Origin: Crocodylus rhombifer
Taxonomy: Eukaryota; Chordata; Crocodylia; Crocodylidae
Reading direction: 5' to 3'
Assembly (NCBI GenBank): GCA_038503035.1
Contig: JAVSML010000029.1
Coordinates: 431,327-495,326, forward strand
DNA length: 64,000 bases
Below the pieces are notes generated by a model that ran no database searches, had not been told where the DNA came from, and saw only the letters and a program-made list of their open reading frames with translations. The number at the start of each line of letters is the position of its first letter. The first letter of the stretch is position 1. A program made the translations under genes and the position numbers. This document shows, piece after piece, positions 11,849 to 22,504 of this stretch.

Positions 11849-12026
11849 ATTCAGTAGCAGGCAGGTGGGTGCAGGGTAACCAGCAACAGCACCAAAGCAG
11901 CAATTCTAGGAGCCAAGCCCTGTAGGTTGCAGTTTAACCCTTTGTGGGCCTCATGCAACCTGCAGGCCCCCAGTTGGACAGCCCTGAAGTACAGGCTTTT
12001 GTTAACTGTATTTGTCATGTTGTGGA
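11846..12026 (+). repeat. Repeat R1, copy 2
   Basis: Second copy of the 6738-6915 unit, joined directly to the end of repeat R2 copy 1 at about 11848. It contains the hAT-like end GTTGGACAGCCCTG and the same 3' flank (CTGTATTTGTCATGTTGTGG). Confidence 0.65.
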
Positions 12027-12029
12027 ACA

Positions 12030-12910
12030 TCCATTGTGATAGGGCGGAATAGTGAGCTGTATCAAGTTAATAAAGCTTTCTCTACAAATCCTCCACTGAT
12101 GAAGTTAATCAATACGTGTCTGTGTCATCCTACACAGGAAAATAATCATATTAAAGCGCTCTTATTTTATGAATGCCTTTTCCAATAAACCAAACATTTG
12201 TTTCTGTGTTTACAAGTCAGTGGTCATGTAAATACAGGAATGTTCTCTTTCGTAACTTATGTATGGCTTGTATAACTATATATCATACCCCAGGATAAGG
12301 TAGGCTGCATTACTAATTGTATGTTTTAGACTGTGTCGGCATTATGTACAATGTGACTACCATGCATCAGGTCCTATATTTTCTTCCTATGGTACAAAGC
12401 CAAGTAAGTAACTATGGTTAATATTCACTAATAATGTTTTAAATCCTCTTACGGATAGAATGCTTGATCCTCTGGCACTTGTAAAGTGCTGTGCATAATT
12501 GATACCTCTCAAGTATTTGTGGTTATATCACCCACTGGTGGCTGGAATGTCAGTAAGGTTAGAGTCAACTAAGGATTTAGCTGCCAAATACAAGATTGAG
12601 AGTTTATGAACTTAATTCCAGAACTGTAATAAAAAAAACCCACTCAGTGGTCACCTAATTCTAGTGGTGCTTAAACTCAGCAGGTTCATCCCTCTTTGAC
12701 CCGCAATTTACCTAGACCTAAAGTTCAGCTTCTCTACATGCTCCAATCTGCCCTAGTCTGATCAGCTAGGCACCTATACTTCTGCCACATGGAACCCAAA
12801 AACTTAGTGAAACAGTGCTTAAAACCCATGAAGAGCGCAATCTAGTATGTGTGCTTTGAGCATCTCTAAGTTTGAGCCTTGACAAAAATGCTGCTTCCTA
12901 TCTTTAGTTT
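12030..12910. other. AT-rich, no gene recognised
   Basis: No coding or repeat signature recognised. Confidence 0.4.
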
Positions 12911-12919
12911 CCTATAACC

Positions 12920-13150
12920 GAGTATAGAGGTTGGCAATCTACAGCGTATGGGCCAGAGCTGGGATTGGATACAGCCCACAGGAATAGAGAGCCCCCCCAG
13001 AGTCCTACAGCCTGCTTTGTTCCATTTATTCCCTCTGCAATGGCTAAGGCCCCAAAGGGGCATCCACAGGGTCCTACCACGTGCTTCATTCCATCTGTTC
13101 CCTCCACAGCATCTATGACTGCCCAGCCCTTCCTCCTCTGTTTTTATGGC
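12920..13150. mobile_element. Partial hAT-like MITE
   Basis: AGGTTGGCAATCTACAGCGTATGGGCC at the left resembles hAT MITE starts (GGTNGGCAA...GGGCC). The interior has an imperfect direct repeat (CAGCCTGCTTTGTTCCATTTATTCCCTC, again as TTCATTCCATCTGTTCCCTC). Right end not found. Confidence 0.35.
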
Positions 13151-13154
13151 ACTG

Positions 13155-13235
13155 CTGAATTTCATGGTATCATAGGAAGGTAGGGCTGACATAGACCTCA
13201 TGAAGTCATCTAATTCAGCCCCCTGCTAAAGGCAG
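13155..13235 (-). mobile_element. CR1 3'-end fragment
   Basis: ATCATAGGAAGGTAGGGCTG...GACCTCATGAAGTCATCTA is the reverse complement of a CR1-family 3' end. Only the last 80 bp or so is present. Confidence 0.55.
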
Positions 13236-13259
13236 GATTAATTGAGGTTGGCGTTGTCT

Positions 13260-13713
13260 TGGTTTTGGCTCGAAGTCAGCAAAGATTAAACAGTTTACTA
13301 TCTATTCAGTAGTTCAGCTCCACTCTGACTAGAAGTTTGTTCGTGGTTAGATGCAGCATCATAATTAGGAATATTGAGAAGAATGTTGAAGCGATGATGC
13401 AGCCTTGCTTAATTCTGTCTCAACCACAAATGGATCAGGAATAGATCTGTTACTGAGAACCACAATTTGCCTACAATCATGGAGTAGGCAAAGAATGGTG
13501 ACAAATTTTCATGAGCACCTGTACTTCAGAAGGACCCTTCACAACACTTCTTGGTTAATAGAGTTCAAGGCTTTTGTGAGATCAAAAAAGGCTGTGCAGA
13601 GAAATTTATGTTGATCTTGGCATTTTTCCTGTAGCTGGTAAGTTGTGAAGATCACGTCAGTTGTGCCTCGTGATGCCCTAAACCCACCGCAAGTTTGGTG
13701 GGCCAGCCAGGTC
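13260..13713 (-). pseudogene. Non-CR1 LINE reverse transcriptase fragment (inverted part)
   Basis: The reverse complement around 13590-13540 reads FFDLTKALNSINQEVL, an RT motif A of the type F.DLTKAFDT.NR..LW found in a LINE family common in fish, sharks and reptiles. The next block (KFVTIL...LHD) lies at about 13510-13480. The piece contains stops. It lies back to back with a plus-strand C-terminal piece of what looks like the same family at 14170-14460. Confidence 0.65.
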
Positions 13714-13721
13714 ATCTAGAT

Positions 13722-14146
13722 CAGTGCTCTCCAAACTTTTTTGATCGCATACCCCTATCAGTAAACAATTTTTGATCACGCACCCCATCAGTAAAAAAAA
13801 TTTGAGCACGCACCCCTAACATATGTATATTTATTTATTTATAAATTATATACATGTACTACTCAGTGTAACACTGTACAAAGTTTGGAGACCACTGTAC
13901 TACTGTACCTCCACATTGTGTAACTTCCACTCTTTCCTCAGGATACCTCATGTACTGTACGTGACACGTGACTGTCTGACATACGGACCAAGTGAGGGCG
14001 CCTGTGTCAATCTGTATATTAAATATTAGTAAAGCTTAATTTCTTTCTTATTTTTTTAGATAAAAAATAAATATAAATAGAAGTTCTAATATTTTCTTCC
14101 CATACTCCAGTGGATCGTCTTGCGCACCCAACTTTGGAGACCACTG
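13722..14146. mobile_element. hAT MITE with perfect 8-bp target duplication
   Basis: Left end CAGTGCTCTCCAAACTT and right end (reversed) CAGTGGTCTCCAAAGTT form the terminal inverted repeats. The flanks are ATCTAGAT at 13714-13721 and again at 14147-14154, a perfect 8-bp duplication as made by hAT transposases. Just inside the left end are three subterminal direct repeats of about 30 bp (13739-13819, core GATCACGCACCCC), typical of transposase-binding sites. Length 425 bp, no coding capacity. Confidence 0.93.
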
Positions 14147-14169
14147 ATCTAGATGTCTGAACCCAGACT

Positions 14170-14460
14170 CCTGAAGCCAGTTTTATTCTCTCAGTTCAGT
14201 CAAGGCTCAAGATGAGGGCAGAGAAAGTGCTTCAAAGACATCCTCAAGGCCAGCTTAAAAAAATGTAACATTGATATCAGCTCCATTTGTGGCCCAGGAC
14301 CGCCACAAATGGAAAAAGTGTCTGTCGCAAGGAACTCGGTACTTTGAAACATTATGACTACAACAGGAGATGGAAAAGTGGGAGAGATAGAAACAGCATG
14401 TCGCATACCAAATCAAGAATCCAGAGCCACCTCACGGAAACACATACTCCCTATCTAAAC
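14170..14460 (+). pseudogene. Non-CR1 LINE, C-terminal region
   Basis: Read with frameshifts, this strand gives QRKCFKDILKASLKKCNIDI, then AQDRHKWKK and EMEKWER. These match the C-terminal pattern QKKRYKDTLKASLK...W...AQDR.KWR of the LINE family whose RT motif A lies inverted at 13260-13713. Several stops. This arrangement is discussed as a possible twin-primed insertion. Confidence 0.65.
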
Positions 14461-14469
14461 TATCCCAGG

Positions 14470-14870
14470 CAAGCTTCTGTCTAACCTGGTCTTGAAAATT
14501 TCCAGCGACGGGGATTTTACAACTTGTCTACGTATCTTGACAAGGTTCCAATGCTTGATCCCATTCATAATCAGAAAGTTTATCCTAATCTCCTACATTT
14601 TCTCTCCTGCATCTTGAAGACATTGCTCTGAATCCTGTCCCCTGTGGCCACAGAAAAAAACCAAAACATGTCCATCCTCTCTAAAATTGACTTTCAGGTA
14701 TTTGAAGACTGTTATCAAATTCCCCCCTCAGTCTTCTCTTCCCCAAACTAAATAAACCTAGCGCTTTCAGCCTTTCCTCATAAGTCTTGCTTCCCAGGCC
14801 CCTAACCTTTTTTGTCGCTCTATGCTAGAGTTTTTCCAATCTTTCTATGTCCTTCTTTGTATGCCTTCTT
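14470..14870 (-). mobile_element. CR1 3' fragment
   Basis: The strings CTAACCTGGTCTTGAAAATTTCCAGCGACGGGGATTTTACAAC and TCAGCCTTTCCTCATAAGTC are the reverse complement of the CR1 RT tail and 3' untranslated region, in the same order as at 34.3-34.7 kb. 5'-truncated. Confidence 0.8.
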
Positions 14871-14936
14871 TCCCATCTCTTAATATTTAGCAGCTTTCCC
14901 ATCTCTAATATTCAAAAAGATTTAACAGTCAACATC

Positions 14937-15088
14937 TATGCTTCCTCATGCTTTCCAACCAATCTTTTACTAGGGTGAGGCTGAGTGAATCCTTTTCAAT
15001 TTATCTATAGCAGGCTATGTACTTAGTCTATAAAAGATGCCTTAGGAAAGTATTAATAGCTCTCAATGTTGAATCAAGAACAGATGAT
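14937..15088 (+). repeat. Local repeat R2, copy 2
   Basis: Direct copy of 11711-11848 with about 10-15 percent difference by eye, diverging after CAGATGATG. Confidence 0.75.
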
Positions 15089-15089
15089 G

Positions 15090-15520
15090 AAGAATCAACA
15101 ATTTAATTAGCTGGCATTGGTAAAGAGTAGAAGGAAGAAAGGGAAAGAGGTGTCTGAAAACCAGAAGAGAGATTTTCTGTCTTCTGTGTTCTATGCATTT
15201 GTTTGTGTATTTATAAATTGGCATTTTAAATGTGGCCAGAATTGGCTCATCAAAGAGACAACAGTTTATACTTTCAAACAAATAAAACTTTTTTTTTATT
15301 TTTCTGCCAATAATTTTGCCAGTGTCCTTTTTTTAATCTTGTTGTTCAGAATGTATCTTGTAATAAAGTATGTGAGATGAGAGAGATATTAAAGTGTCCT
15401 TAAAATTCCTGAGACGGGGGAAAAAAGTTGTTGTTATTTCAGTAATTATTTGCAATAGTAGTGTTCAGAGACCTCAGTCGGGACTGGGTGTGTTAGAGAA
15501 GGAACACATAGAAGAAATAC
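15090..15520. other. AT-rich, no gene recognised
   Basis: A/T-rich DNA. The frames at 15063-15380 show no family signature. Confidence 0.4.
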
Positions 15521-15524
15521 ATGG

Positions 15525-16350
15525 TAGAAGGCATGATCTACTAGAAAAGGCACTGGGATCAGACATAGATCTCAGTTCAGATCATGTCACAAACTTTGTG
15601 GCTTAATGTATGCAAGTTACTTAATATGTCCTATGCTTCAATTTCACATCTATGGGTGTGTGTAGATGAAATGGGGGTCCTAAATTGAAGTGATGGGTTT
15701 TTTAAAACCATTGCTTCAGTTTAGGGCCCTTTAAACTCCTGTGGCATGCACACTTCCTGCACTTACCTGCCTCTCCGGCAGCAGGGCAGGGAGACCAAGC
15801 TGCTGGCGGGTGGAGTGGTCCCTGGGATGTGGGGGGGAGGCGGGCTGGTGTTTCCCTCTGCAGCAGCAGTGTTCCCCCACTCCCAGGTAAATCTGCCTGC
15901 AGGCACCCAGCTCAGGTGGTCCTGGGGGGCACCGCAGCTGTGGAGGGAAGCACCAGGAGGCCCCTGTGCCCTGTGCAGTTCAAGCAGGCAGGCAGGCTCT
16001 GGGGGGGGAGATCAGGCTCGCAGCTTTTATTGGGTGGAGCCTGTCTTCCCATGCTACTGCCAGGCTTCCTGCAGGGCTTCTTGCAGAGCCCCTGAGCTGC
16101 ACGGAGCCTTGTGCTTCACTCTGCAGCTGTAGGGGCAGTGCCCCAAGTCATTTAAGGCTCATTACACCGCCAAATTTCCTACAGCAGCTGGAATTAATGC
16201 ACAATATGCCGCCAATGCATACAAACACTGACATCATTAAAGGGGTGCAAAAGTATTTCTCTCGCTTTAAAGTGTCATGCACACACAACCCTCATTTCGT
16301 CTACACATGCTCTATGCAGTCAAGGGAGTTGTGAGGATAAAATAGGGCAG
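15525..16350 (+). repeat. MIR/CORE-SINE split by a DNA transposon
   Basis: The left part (15525-15653) follows MIR layout: GGCATGATCTACTAGAAAAGGCACTGGGATCAGAC, then the core GTGGCTTAATGTATGCAAGTTACTTAATA...CTTCAATTTCACATCTATGG. The right part (16313-16350) has GTTGTGAGGATAAAAT, the MIR tail. The 659-bp element between them lies exactly where MIR should be continuous. Confidence 0.7.
15654..16312. mobile_element. 659-bp nonautonomous DNA transposon
   Basis: Left GGGTGTGTGTAGATGAAATG and right (reversed) GAGCATGTGTAGACGAAATG are terminal inverted repeats. TAT flanks both sides (15651-15653 and 16313-16315 read as CTAT/TAT), a 3-bp duplication compatible with a Harbinger-like TWN target. The interior is GC-rich without a coding frame of known type. 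Confidence 0.75.
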
Positions 16351-16420
16351 ATTACTTTAAATTGGAGTGATTAAAATGTCTGATTTCAATAATAATTTAA
16401 ATTAGTAAGCAAGATAATTT

Positions 16421-16880
16421 GGGCTTCTCTTCATGTGCAGGTAAAGGTGCAATGAGACCTAATGCACCATGCAATCATGCCTCTTGCCATGCTACACATG
16501 TACTGCAGGTGGCACAATTGCAAGAACATACATTAGATCCCATCATGCCTTATTGCCCATGCAGGGGAAGCTCCTCCTGCACTGGTAAAAAGAAAGCTTC
16601 TGCGACTGGGAGCCTCTTCACCTGAGGGGCTCCCAACCATGGGGGGTGCCCCACACACCCTCCCAGCTGTGAGATGCAGTTGCCATGACTATTATACATG
16701 CAAATTAAAGCTGGATACTAACTAGCTTCAAAGTTTAGTACACATTTTTTAGGTCTAACTTTATAGCAGGTTGGACCTTTTTATGGTGTTGTAGATACTT
16801 TGCATGTATAGCTGATTTCAGTTAATTGCACTTAAATTAACCAGCTAATTGCACAGTACCTGTAACATGTAGAGAGAGCC
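16421..16880. mobile_element. Harbinger-like MITE, short copy
   Basis: Same family as 59190-60158: shared TTAGATCCCATCATGCCTTA near the left and CATGCAAATTAAAGCTGGAT, CACTTAAATTAACCAGCTAA and CATGTAGAG at the right. The ends are GGGCTTCTCTTCATG and (reversed) GGCTCTCTCTACATG, flanked by TTT on both sides. It carries only one to two units of the interior array expanded in the other copy. Confidence 0.7.
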
Positions 16881-16884
16881 TTTA

Positions 16885-17930
16885 GATTTAAATAATAAGT
16901 TTAAATCTTGCTTTTGCACATATTCTTTGTAGTTACTTTTCTAAAACAAAACTGATTAATTATTGGTTGGTAAACATTAAAATATGATTTACAATTAAAT
17001 ATAAACTTTGCACTAGATACTGCTTCTCTTTACTAGCCAGGGTGATTTCTTATATTTATACACATTAATTTAAATGACTATATAAATTAACATTTATTCA
17101 AATTCCAGTTTTTTACATCTTTATTGTTAGAGAGTGATAACTGACACACTTATTTACTAGACAATGTACTTTTTTACTTGTGGTTTGTGTCAAGTTGTAT
17201 TTGGATGGACATTAGCATTCAATTCATGTAGAAAAACTACATTTTAAAATAGGTTTCTAATAGTTAAATTAACTTAATGGGTGTGTCAGATACAAAGGGA
17301 AAAAACTACATTTATCAAAACATTATGTTTTGCAGTTAAAACTCTCTCTTATAGTAAACAAAATATATATCTGCTTGCAAAACATAGTTTGTATATTGAA
17401 CTTACAGTTTCTTGATCACAAAGCTCTTCAAGACTTTAGAAACAATGTATCTCATCTCAAATCTCCTTCTCCTTATTCAGAGATTAAAGGAAAAGAGTGC
17501 TCTCTCCTTTACCAGCTTCCAAACAGTTTCTCAATTTTGAGTGAACCAGTTCTAGAATTGTGAACTAGATGAATATACTGAAATGAATAAAAAAAATCAC
17601 TTTATAACTGCACAAAAGCCTAGTCATATCAAAAGCTTGTTTTAAACTTCAACAAACCCTGGTTCCAGGTTCTTAGCCAGTGACTCCCATCAGCTAGATG
17701 ATTTGCCAGTCAAAACTTCGGCAGAAAATATGTAAGGCTTAATACTTTCATTTCACAGATTAATTTACTATAAGTTATTTTAATAGTTCGAACTATATGC
17801 TAATAATACTTTGTCTTATTAAAGATTATGTTATTATAATGTGTTAATATTTTTATTAGATGTTTGTTGTTAAATATAACCTATTTAACATTGGTATTGA
17901 AATTATGACAAAGTAGGATCAGAAGAATTC
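16885..17930. other. AT-rich unique stretch
   Basis: Strongly AT-rich, no repeat ends and no coding signal. The frame 17330-17563 has no recognisable domain. A candidate place to look for conserved noncoding sequence. Confidence 0.4.
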
Positions 17931-17939
17931 TGCCTTAAG

Positions 17940-18290
17940 GGACACATTTGGCACGCACTTGACATAATGATCCATAATGGTCAGAAGGCAAGATGTCTCA
18001 CTGTAGCCTGGCATCATCTTCAGGTGCTCTAATGCCACCAACTGCAAAGATGTACTGAACTCTGTCAGTGGTAGGGGCCCCTCTCTCCTCTGAGATTTCT
18101 TCTACTAATGAAATATGTGGCAGAAGCCAGCCACACTAAGTAAAAATGCTTGTGGGTGTTCTCAATCTTTTTGCTGTGCCTGAAGCACTGTAGAAGGCTT
18201 GGAGTACATAATCTTTGCCAGTCTTTGGAGCAGTAAGTTCTGTCTAACTTCTTTAATCATCCCACTGTCCCTGTACTCATCTACCAGGCT
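17940..18290 (-). pseudogene. Possible Ty3/Gypsy-type integrase relic
   Basis: The reverse complement at about 18075-17955 gives LQLVALEHLKMM...CLLTIMDHYVKCV, which fits the start of the integrase catalytic core (P.ELV..DFL...VL.ITDHFT.Y). Upstream (about 18240-18130) another frame gives VLQAFYSASG...CGWLLPH, reminiscent of the HHCC region (VL...H...GH...WW.GM). No long frame, several stops. Similarity is by eye, and both zinc-binding histidines seem lost. Confidence 0.35.
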
Positions 18291-18569
18291 GTCCTGTCAT
18301 TCAGTAGATGGCCCATTACCTCAGTCACTGGATGGTTACTGAGGCAACTGCTCTGATCTGTAGAGAACATTTTTGTTTCATGCTGAATGACGTCTAACAC
18401 TTCCTGCATAATATGGCTATGTCTCCAAGTATGAATTCAGAAGTCTCGATTCTACTCAAACGCCTTTTGGAAGTTAGCCTCAGGCTTGTTGTCAGAGGCC
18501 TGAGAGCTTGCCTGTACTTCAGTTATAATGAGAGCAAACTGTAACAGCAATGGCTCAATGTACAGTTCG

Positions 18570-19160
18570 GAGAAGATATCAAATGGGATTTCCCAGGGCT
18601 CTGTCATGGGTGGGCCTAGTAATGCTTAATAGCTTCATTAATTTAGTGGATGGGATTGTTTGCACACTTAGCAAATTTGCAGATTACATGAAGTTGGGAG
18701 GAGTTGCAAATACTCTGGAGGGTGGGGTTAGGATTCAGAATGACCTGGATAAAATGGAGAAATGGTCCAAAGTCAATTAAACAAAAAAAGACAAGTGCAA
18801 AGCCTTGTACTTGGAATAAAACAGACTGGGGAAAGACTACTAGGCTGAAGTACTGCAGAAAAGGCCCTAGGGGGTCATAGTGGACCATAAGCTGAACATG
18901 AGCCAACAGTGTAGTCTTAGTGAAAAAAAGCCAATAATGTACTGAGCTATATTGATAAAAGTGTCACTTGCAAATCGAACAAAATGATTTTTCCAATCCC
19001 TTGACACTAGCGAGGCCTCACCTGTGGTACAGTGTCCAGTTTTGGGATGCTCAGTTCAAGGAAAATGTGGACAAGCTAGGAAGAGTCCATTCGAGAGTAC
19101 CACAAATGATTTAGAGGCCTGGGAAACATGACTTATAAAAATAGGTTGAAAGAACGTGGG
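18570..19160 (+). pseudogene. CR1-type reverse transcriptase fragment
   Basis: RT motif B reads ISQGSVMG near 18590 (before a frame change). The frame 18550-18780 then carries FADYMKLGGVANTLEGG and RIQNDLDKMEKW. The catalytic box is FADY where CR1 has FADD, so a catalytic aspartate is lost. The tail (FWDAQFKENVDKLGRV-like, 19040-19090) follows. Older subfamily than the 29-32 kb copy. Confidence 0.75.
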
Positions 19161-19444
19161 TCCCAAGTCCTCATACACTCACCATTCAAGGCACACCACA
19201 TCCAAGGTTATGGAGACTTAAGGAACTGTTCTCTGTATGGAAGCCACAAGCTAAAGATAACAGCCCACTGTCTCCAAGGCAATGATCCTGGTGAGTGAAC
19301 TAACCAGATACTCCTTACAGGACAGATGATTTTATCCTCTCCAGAAATGCCCTATGGTATGCACTTCCACTAACTACACAGTCAGCCAACACGGGTATGA
19401 CTGTTGCCTTCAGGTTTCGGTAGTCTGGCATCAGCATGTTGGTC

Positions 19445-19745
19445 ATAGCTGGGGGATGTGGCTAGCATTGAGAGGGTCCAGAGGAGGGCCACTCACATGG
19501 TCAAGGGGCAGAGGGGTAGGCCCTACAAAGAGAGGCTAAAGGGCCTGAACCTATTCAGCCTCCACAACAGAAGGCTGAGAGGGGATTTGGTGGTCACTTA
19601 CGAACTCTCCAGGAGGGACCAGTGAAAATTCGGTGAGGCTCTGTTCCCTCGGGCACCACCGGGGGTTACTAGGAATAATGGTCACAAATTGTTAGAGAGG
19701 AGGTTCAGGCTGGACATCAGGAGTCTAATCCAGACTTCAGGAGTC
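19445..19745 (+). mobile_element. CR1 3' fragment
   Basis: GAGAGGGTCCAGAGGAGGGCCAC onward follows the CR1 RT tail and 3' region (GAACCTATTCAGCC, GGCTGAGAGGGG, TCAGGCTGGACATCAGGAG). A 22-bp tandem duplication (CAGGAGTCTAATCC twice) sits at 19718-19752. Confidence 0.8.
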
Positions 19746-19749
19746 TAAT

Positions 19750-20757
19750 CCTGATGCCCCCTCCACTTGGGCAGGAAGTCTTGTCTCTTCTCATAAGACT
19801 TGCCTTCAAAGCCCTTTATCATTTTTATCACCTGCCAGTAGACCCTTTCAAACTTCTTCATGTCCTTTTTAAAATAAGAAGCCCAAAAATTCACGCAACA
19901 CTTTAGATGAGGCCTAACCAGTAAAGGCACTAGGAGGGCCCACATCTTGTGCCTAATGCTTTTATTGATGCATTCCAAACCTGTACTCACCTTTCGCAGG
20001 GCTGCATCACACTGCAGACTCGCACTAAGTCTGTGGTCTACCCAGATTCCCAGATCCTTCTCTGTAGTGCTGCCATTCAACCAGGCATCACCCACCTTGT
20101 ATATGTGTTTTTAATTATTTTTATTGAATTCCATCCTGTTAGCTCTAGCCCCACTTTCCATTCTGTCAAGGTCCTTCTGAATTGCACTCCTGTCCTCCAA
20201 TGCATTTGCAATCCTTCCGTTTTTTCATCAGCAAATTAGCTCAAGAAGGTCTCTATTCCAGCATCCAAATCATTAGTAAACATATTGAACAGCTCTGGGC
20301 CCTGGACAATTCCCTGTGGGACTCCACTCAAAATTTCCTGCCATGTATTCATTTATAATTACCAATGACTGAGGCAGTTGTCTATCCACCTTATAGCAGT
20401 TTTGTTTAGTTCACATTCCTCCAATTTGTTTATGACAACGTCACATGAGACTTTGTCAAAAGCCTTGCTGAAGTCCATATATGCTATATCCATGACATTC
20501 CCTTCATCCACCCAAACAGCTAAAGTTTATCATAGGAGGAGACCAGATTTGTTTGGCACAATTAGTTCTTAGCAAATCAATACTGGATGCTTGTGATCAG
20601 GTTTTCCTTCTCCAGATGCCTGCAAATGGCCTTCATTAGGATGTGCTCTAGTAACTTCCCAGGTATTGAGGTGCAACTAATTGTTCTGTAGTTCCCTCGG
20701 TCCTCCTTTTTGCCTTTCTTAAAGACTGTCCTGTTTCCAGCTTTCTGTTTTCTAGAC
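19750..20757 (-). pseudogene. CR1-type RT fragment, older subfamily
   Basis: The minus-strand frame 20095-19745 carries TTEKDLGIWVDHRLSASLQC...LVRPHLKCCVNFWA, the CR1 C-terminal block. The sequence 20640-20480 includes the LTSIPGKLLEHIL and motif A region. It abuts the plus-strand CR1 piece at 19745, giving two CR1 3' ends facing each other. A hAT-type MITE interrupts its upstream side at 20758. Confidence 0.8.
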
Positions 20758-21004
20758 CAAGGGTTGTCAACCAGGGATATGCATACCCCTGGGGGTACTT
20801 GAGAAGGCCCTAGGGGGCCCTGGGGATGGAGCAAGTGAGGCAAGTGAGGCTGGCACAGGCACTGCCTGGCCAGCTGGATGTTGGGCAGGAAGATAGCATG
20901 TTGCCACCCACTACCCCGCTCTGCGTCCAGCTGTGTGCCGCCACCCTCCTTCCCCCCCGCTCCACTCTGGGGGTACGCTTATTAAAAAAGGTTGAAAACC
21001 CCTG
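20758..21004. mobile_element. hAT MITE, 247 bp
   Basis: Ends CAAGGGTTGTCAACC and (reversed) CAGGGGTTTTCAACC. Flanks TTCTAGAC (20750-20757) and CTCTGGAC (21005-21012) match at 6 of 8 positions, an eroded 8-bp target duplication. GC-rich, noncoding. Confidence 0.75.
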
Positions 21005-21012
21005 CTCTGGAC

Positions 21013-22300
21013 TGCTCTGTCCCTTGGGTATAACTTCTGATGTGCTCACCTCTGCCTTTTCCTCAGCTGCTCCACTCCAGCATTCTTGAAAGTGCTTGCT
21101 GCCTTCGGTCCATTTTTCTTGAATTCTGAGGACCCCTCTTCTTGTATGTTGCCACTTCTCTTCTTTTCCCTTTGGCTTCTTCAGTGCCAGCCTCTCATGA
21201 TTCCTGTCCAAGAAGTCTTCATTGTACCTGCGAGTGTGCTTCCAACCTTTAAATCTTTTCCTCCAAGATTCATACTACCTTACACTTAGTATGAAATGCT
21301 CCTTACCCTCTGGGAGGAACATGAACATAACACATCTCATACAAGTTACAACTGCTCGTGTGAGATCCAAGCAGTTCCAATCTCCATTTATGCTCCTTGG
21401 TGGACACTCAGGCTATGAAATATAAAGCAAAGAAAAAGAAAAAAAGACAGGGGAACCATGCCATAGATGCACACACCTGTGTACCCACACAAGTACACAA
21501 ACAGGGCCCTAACATCCTTGTTGTGTAGCCTCCTACAAAAAATCCTAGGCAAACTCATTTTCTGTTTGCTGATCTCTTGTTTGCAAGCATGGCCTTTTTT
21601 ATAAGACTGCCTGTCTGGCTCTCCCCTCAGTTAGCTAAACCACTTGAAGTAAATCACCCACGCTGCCCTGTTAAGCAGTCACTCCAAAACAAAAGCAACA
21701 ACAACAAATTCCAGGCACAAGTCAAACACCCAGGCACCATCCATCAGACACAAAGACCAGAAGGTACCAGCACCTAGAAAAGTTCCTTTCTTCCTCTCAC
21801 AGGAGTTCCCAGGCAAACTCCCTCTCTGTTTCTTGCTCCTCTGTTTGTCTTATTGTCAGCACTCATCTGTCCATTGTGTGCAAACATTTTCAGGGGAGTC
21901 AGAACTTCTTTAATTGGATGCATAAAGCATGTGCATAAAGCATGTCCATATTTCTGATTGTTGACTGGCTGAACTGAATCTTTGTAATTCTTCAAACTGA
22001 GTTTCTCGCAGTATTTACAAATTTGAAATTTGCTTTACCAGATTACCCTAATACAGTCTTTTCAATGTCATCATTACTGATCCTGATACTACATTAATTT
22101 AATACAATATACATTAGAATTGAACACGCCAGTGCTGTGGAGAAGGTTGGATCAAACATAAAAACTATGAGGTAATACTTTCAAAACCAATATTTGCAAT
22201 GTGGCATTAGATTTGGGGCCAGATCTCACCTTCCTTACTCAGCCAAAACATCTCATTGGCAGCCTCAATATGAAATGCTGACTGAACACTAACAATTTTG
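21013..22300. other. No gene recognised
   Basis: Two loosely similar stretches (around 21540-21595 and 21800-21860, each with CCCAGGCAAACT or CTAGGCAAACT then CTGTTT) hint at an old duplication or repeat. No coding domain identified. Confidence 0.35.
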
Positions 22301-22309
22301 CATACCCAC

Positions 22310-22498
22310 GTGCTAACTGACTGTTCAGTAACCAGCATTACTGCTCAGTAGCATCCCCGCACAGCTTCCTGGTGGCACCGACTGCACAGTAGCTCATTAC
22401 TACTGCGCAGTAGTGTCGCATCATGGTTCATGCCATGTGACGCTACTGAGCAGTAATAACAAGCTGCTTCACAGTAAGTGTCTCATGTAGACACAGCC
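22310..22498. mobile_element. Palindromic MITE (second copy of the 2.66-kb type)
   Basis: Carries the same inverted motifs CAGTAGC, GCTACTG and GGTTCATGCC as the 2660-2873 element, and ends in CATGTAGACACAGCC. The left end is degraded. Confidence 0.6.
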
Positions 22499-22504
22499 AT
22501 TGAT

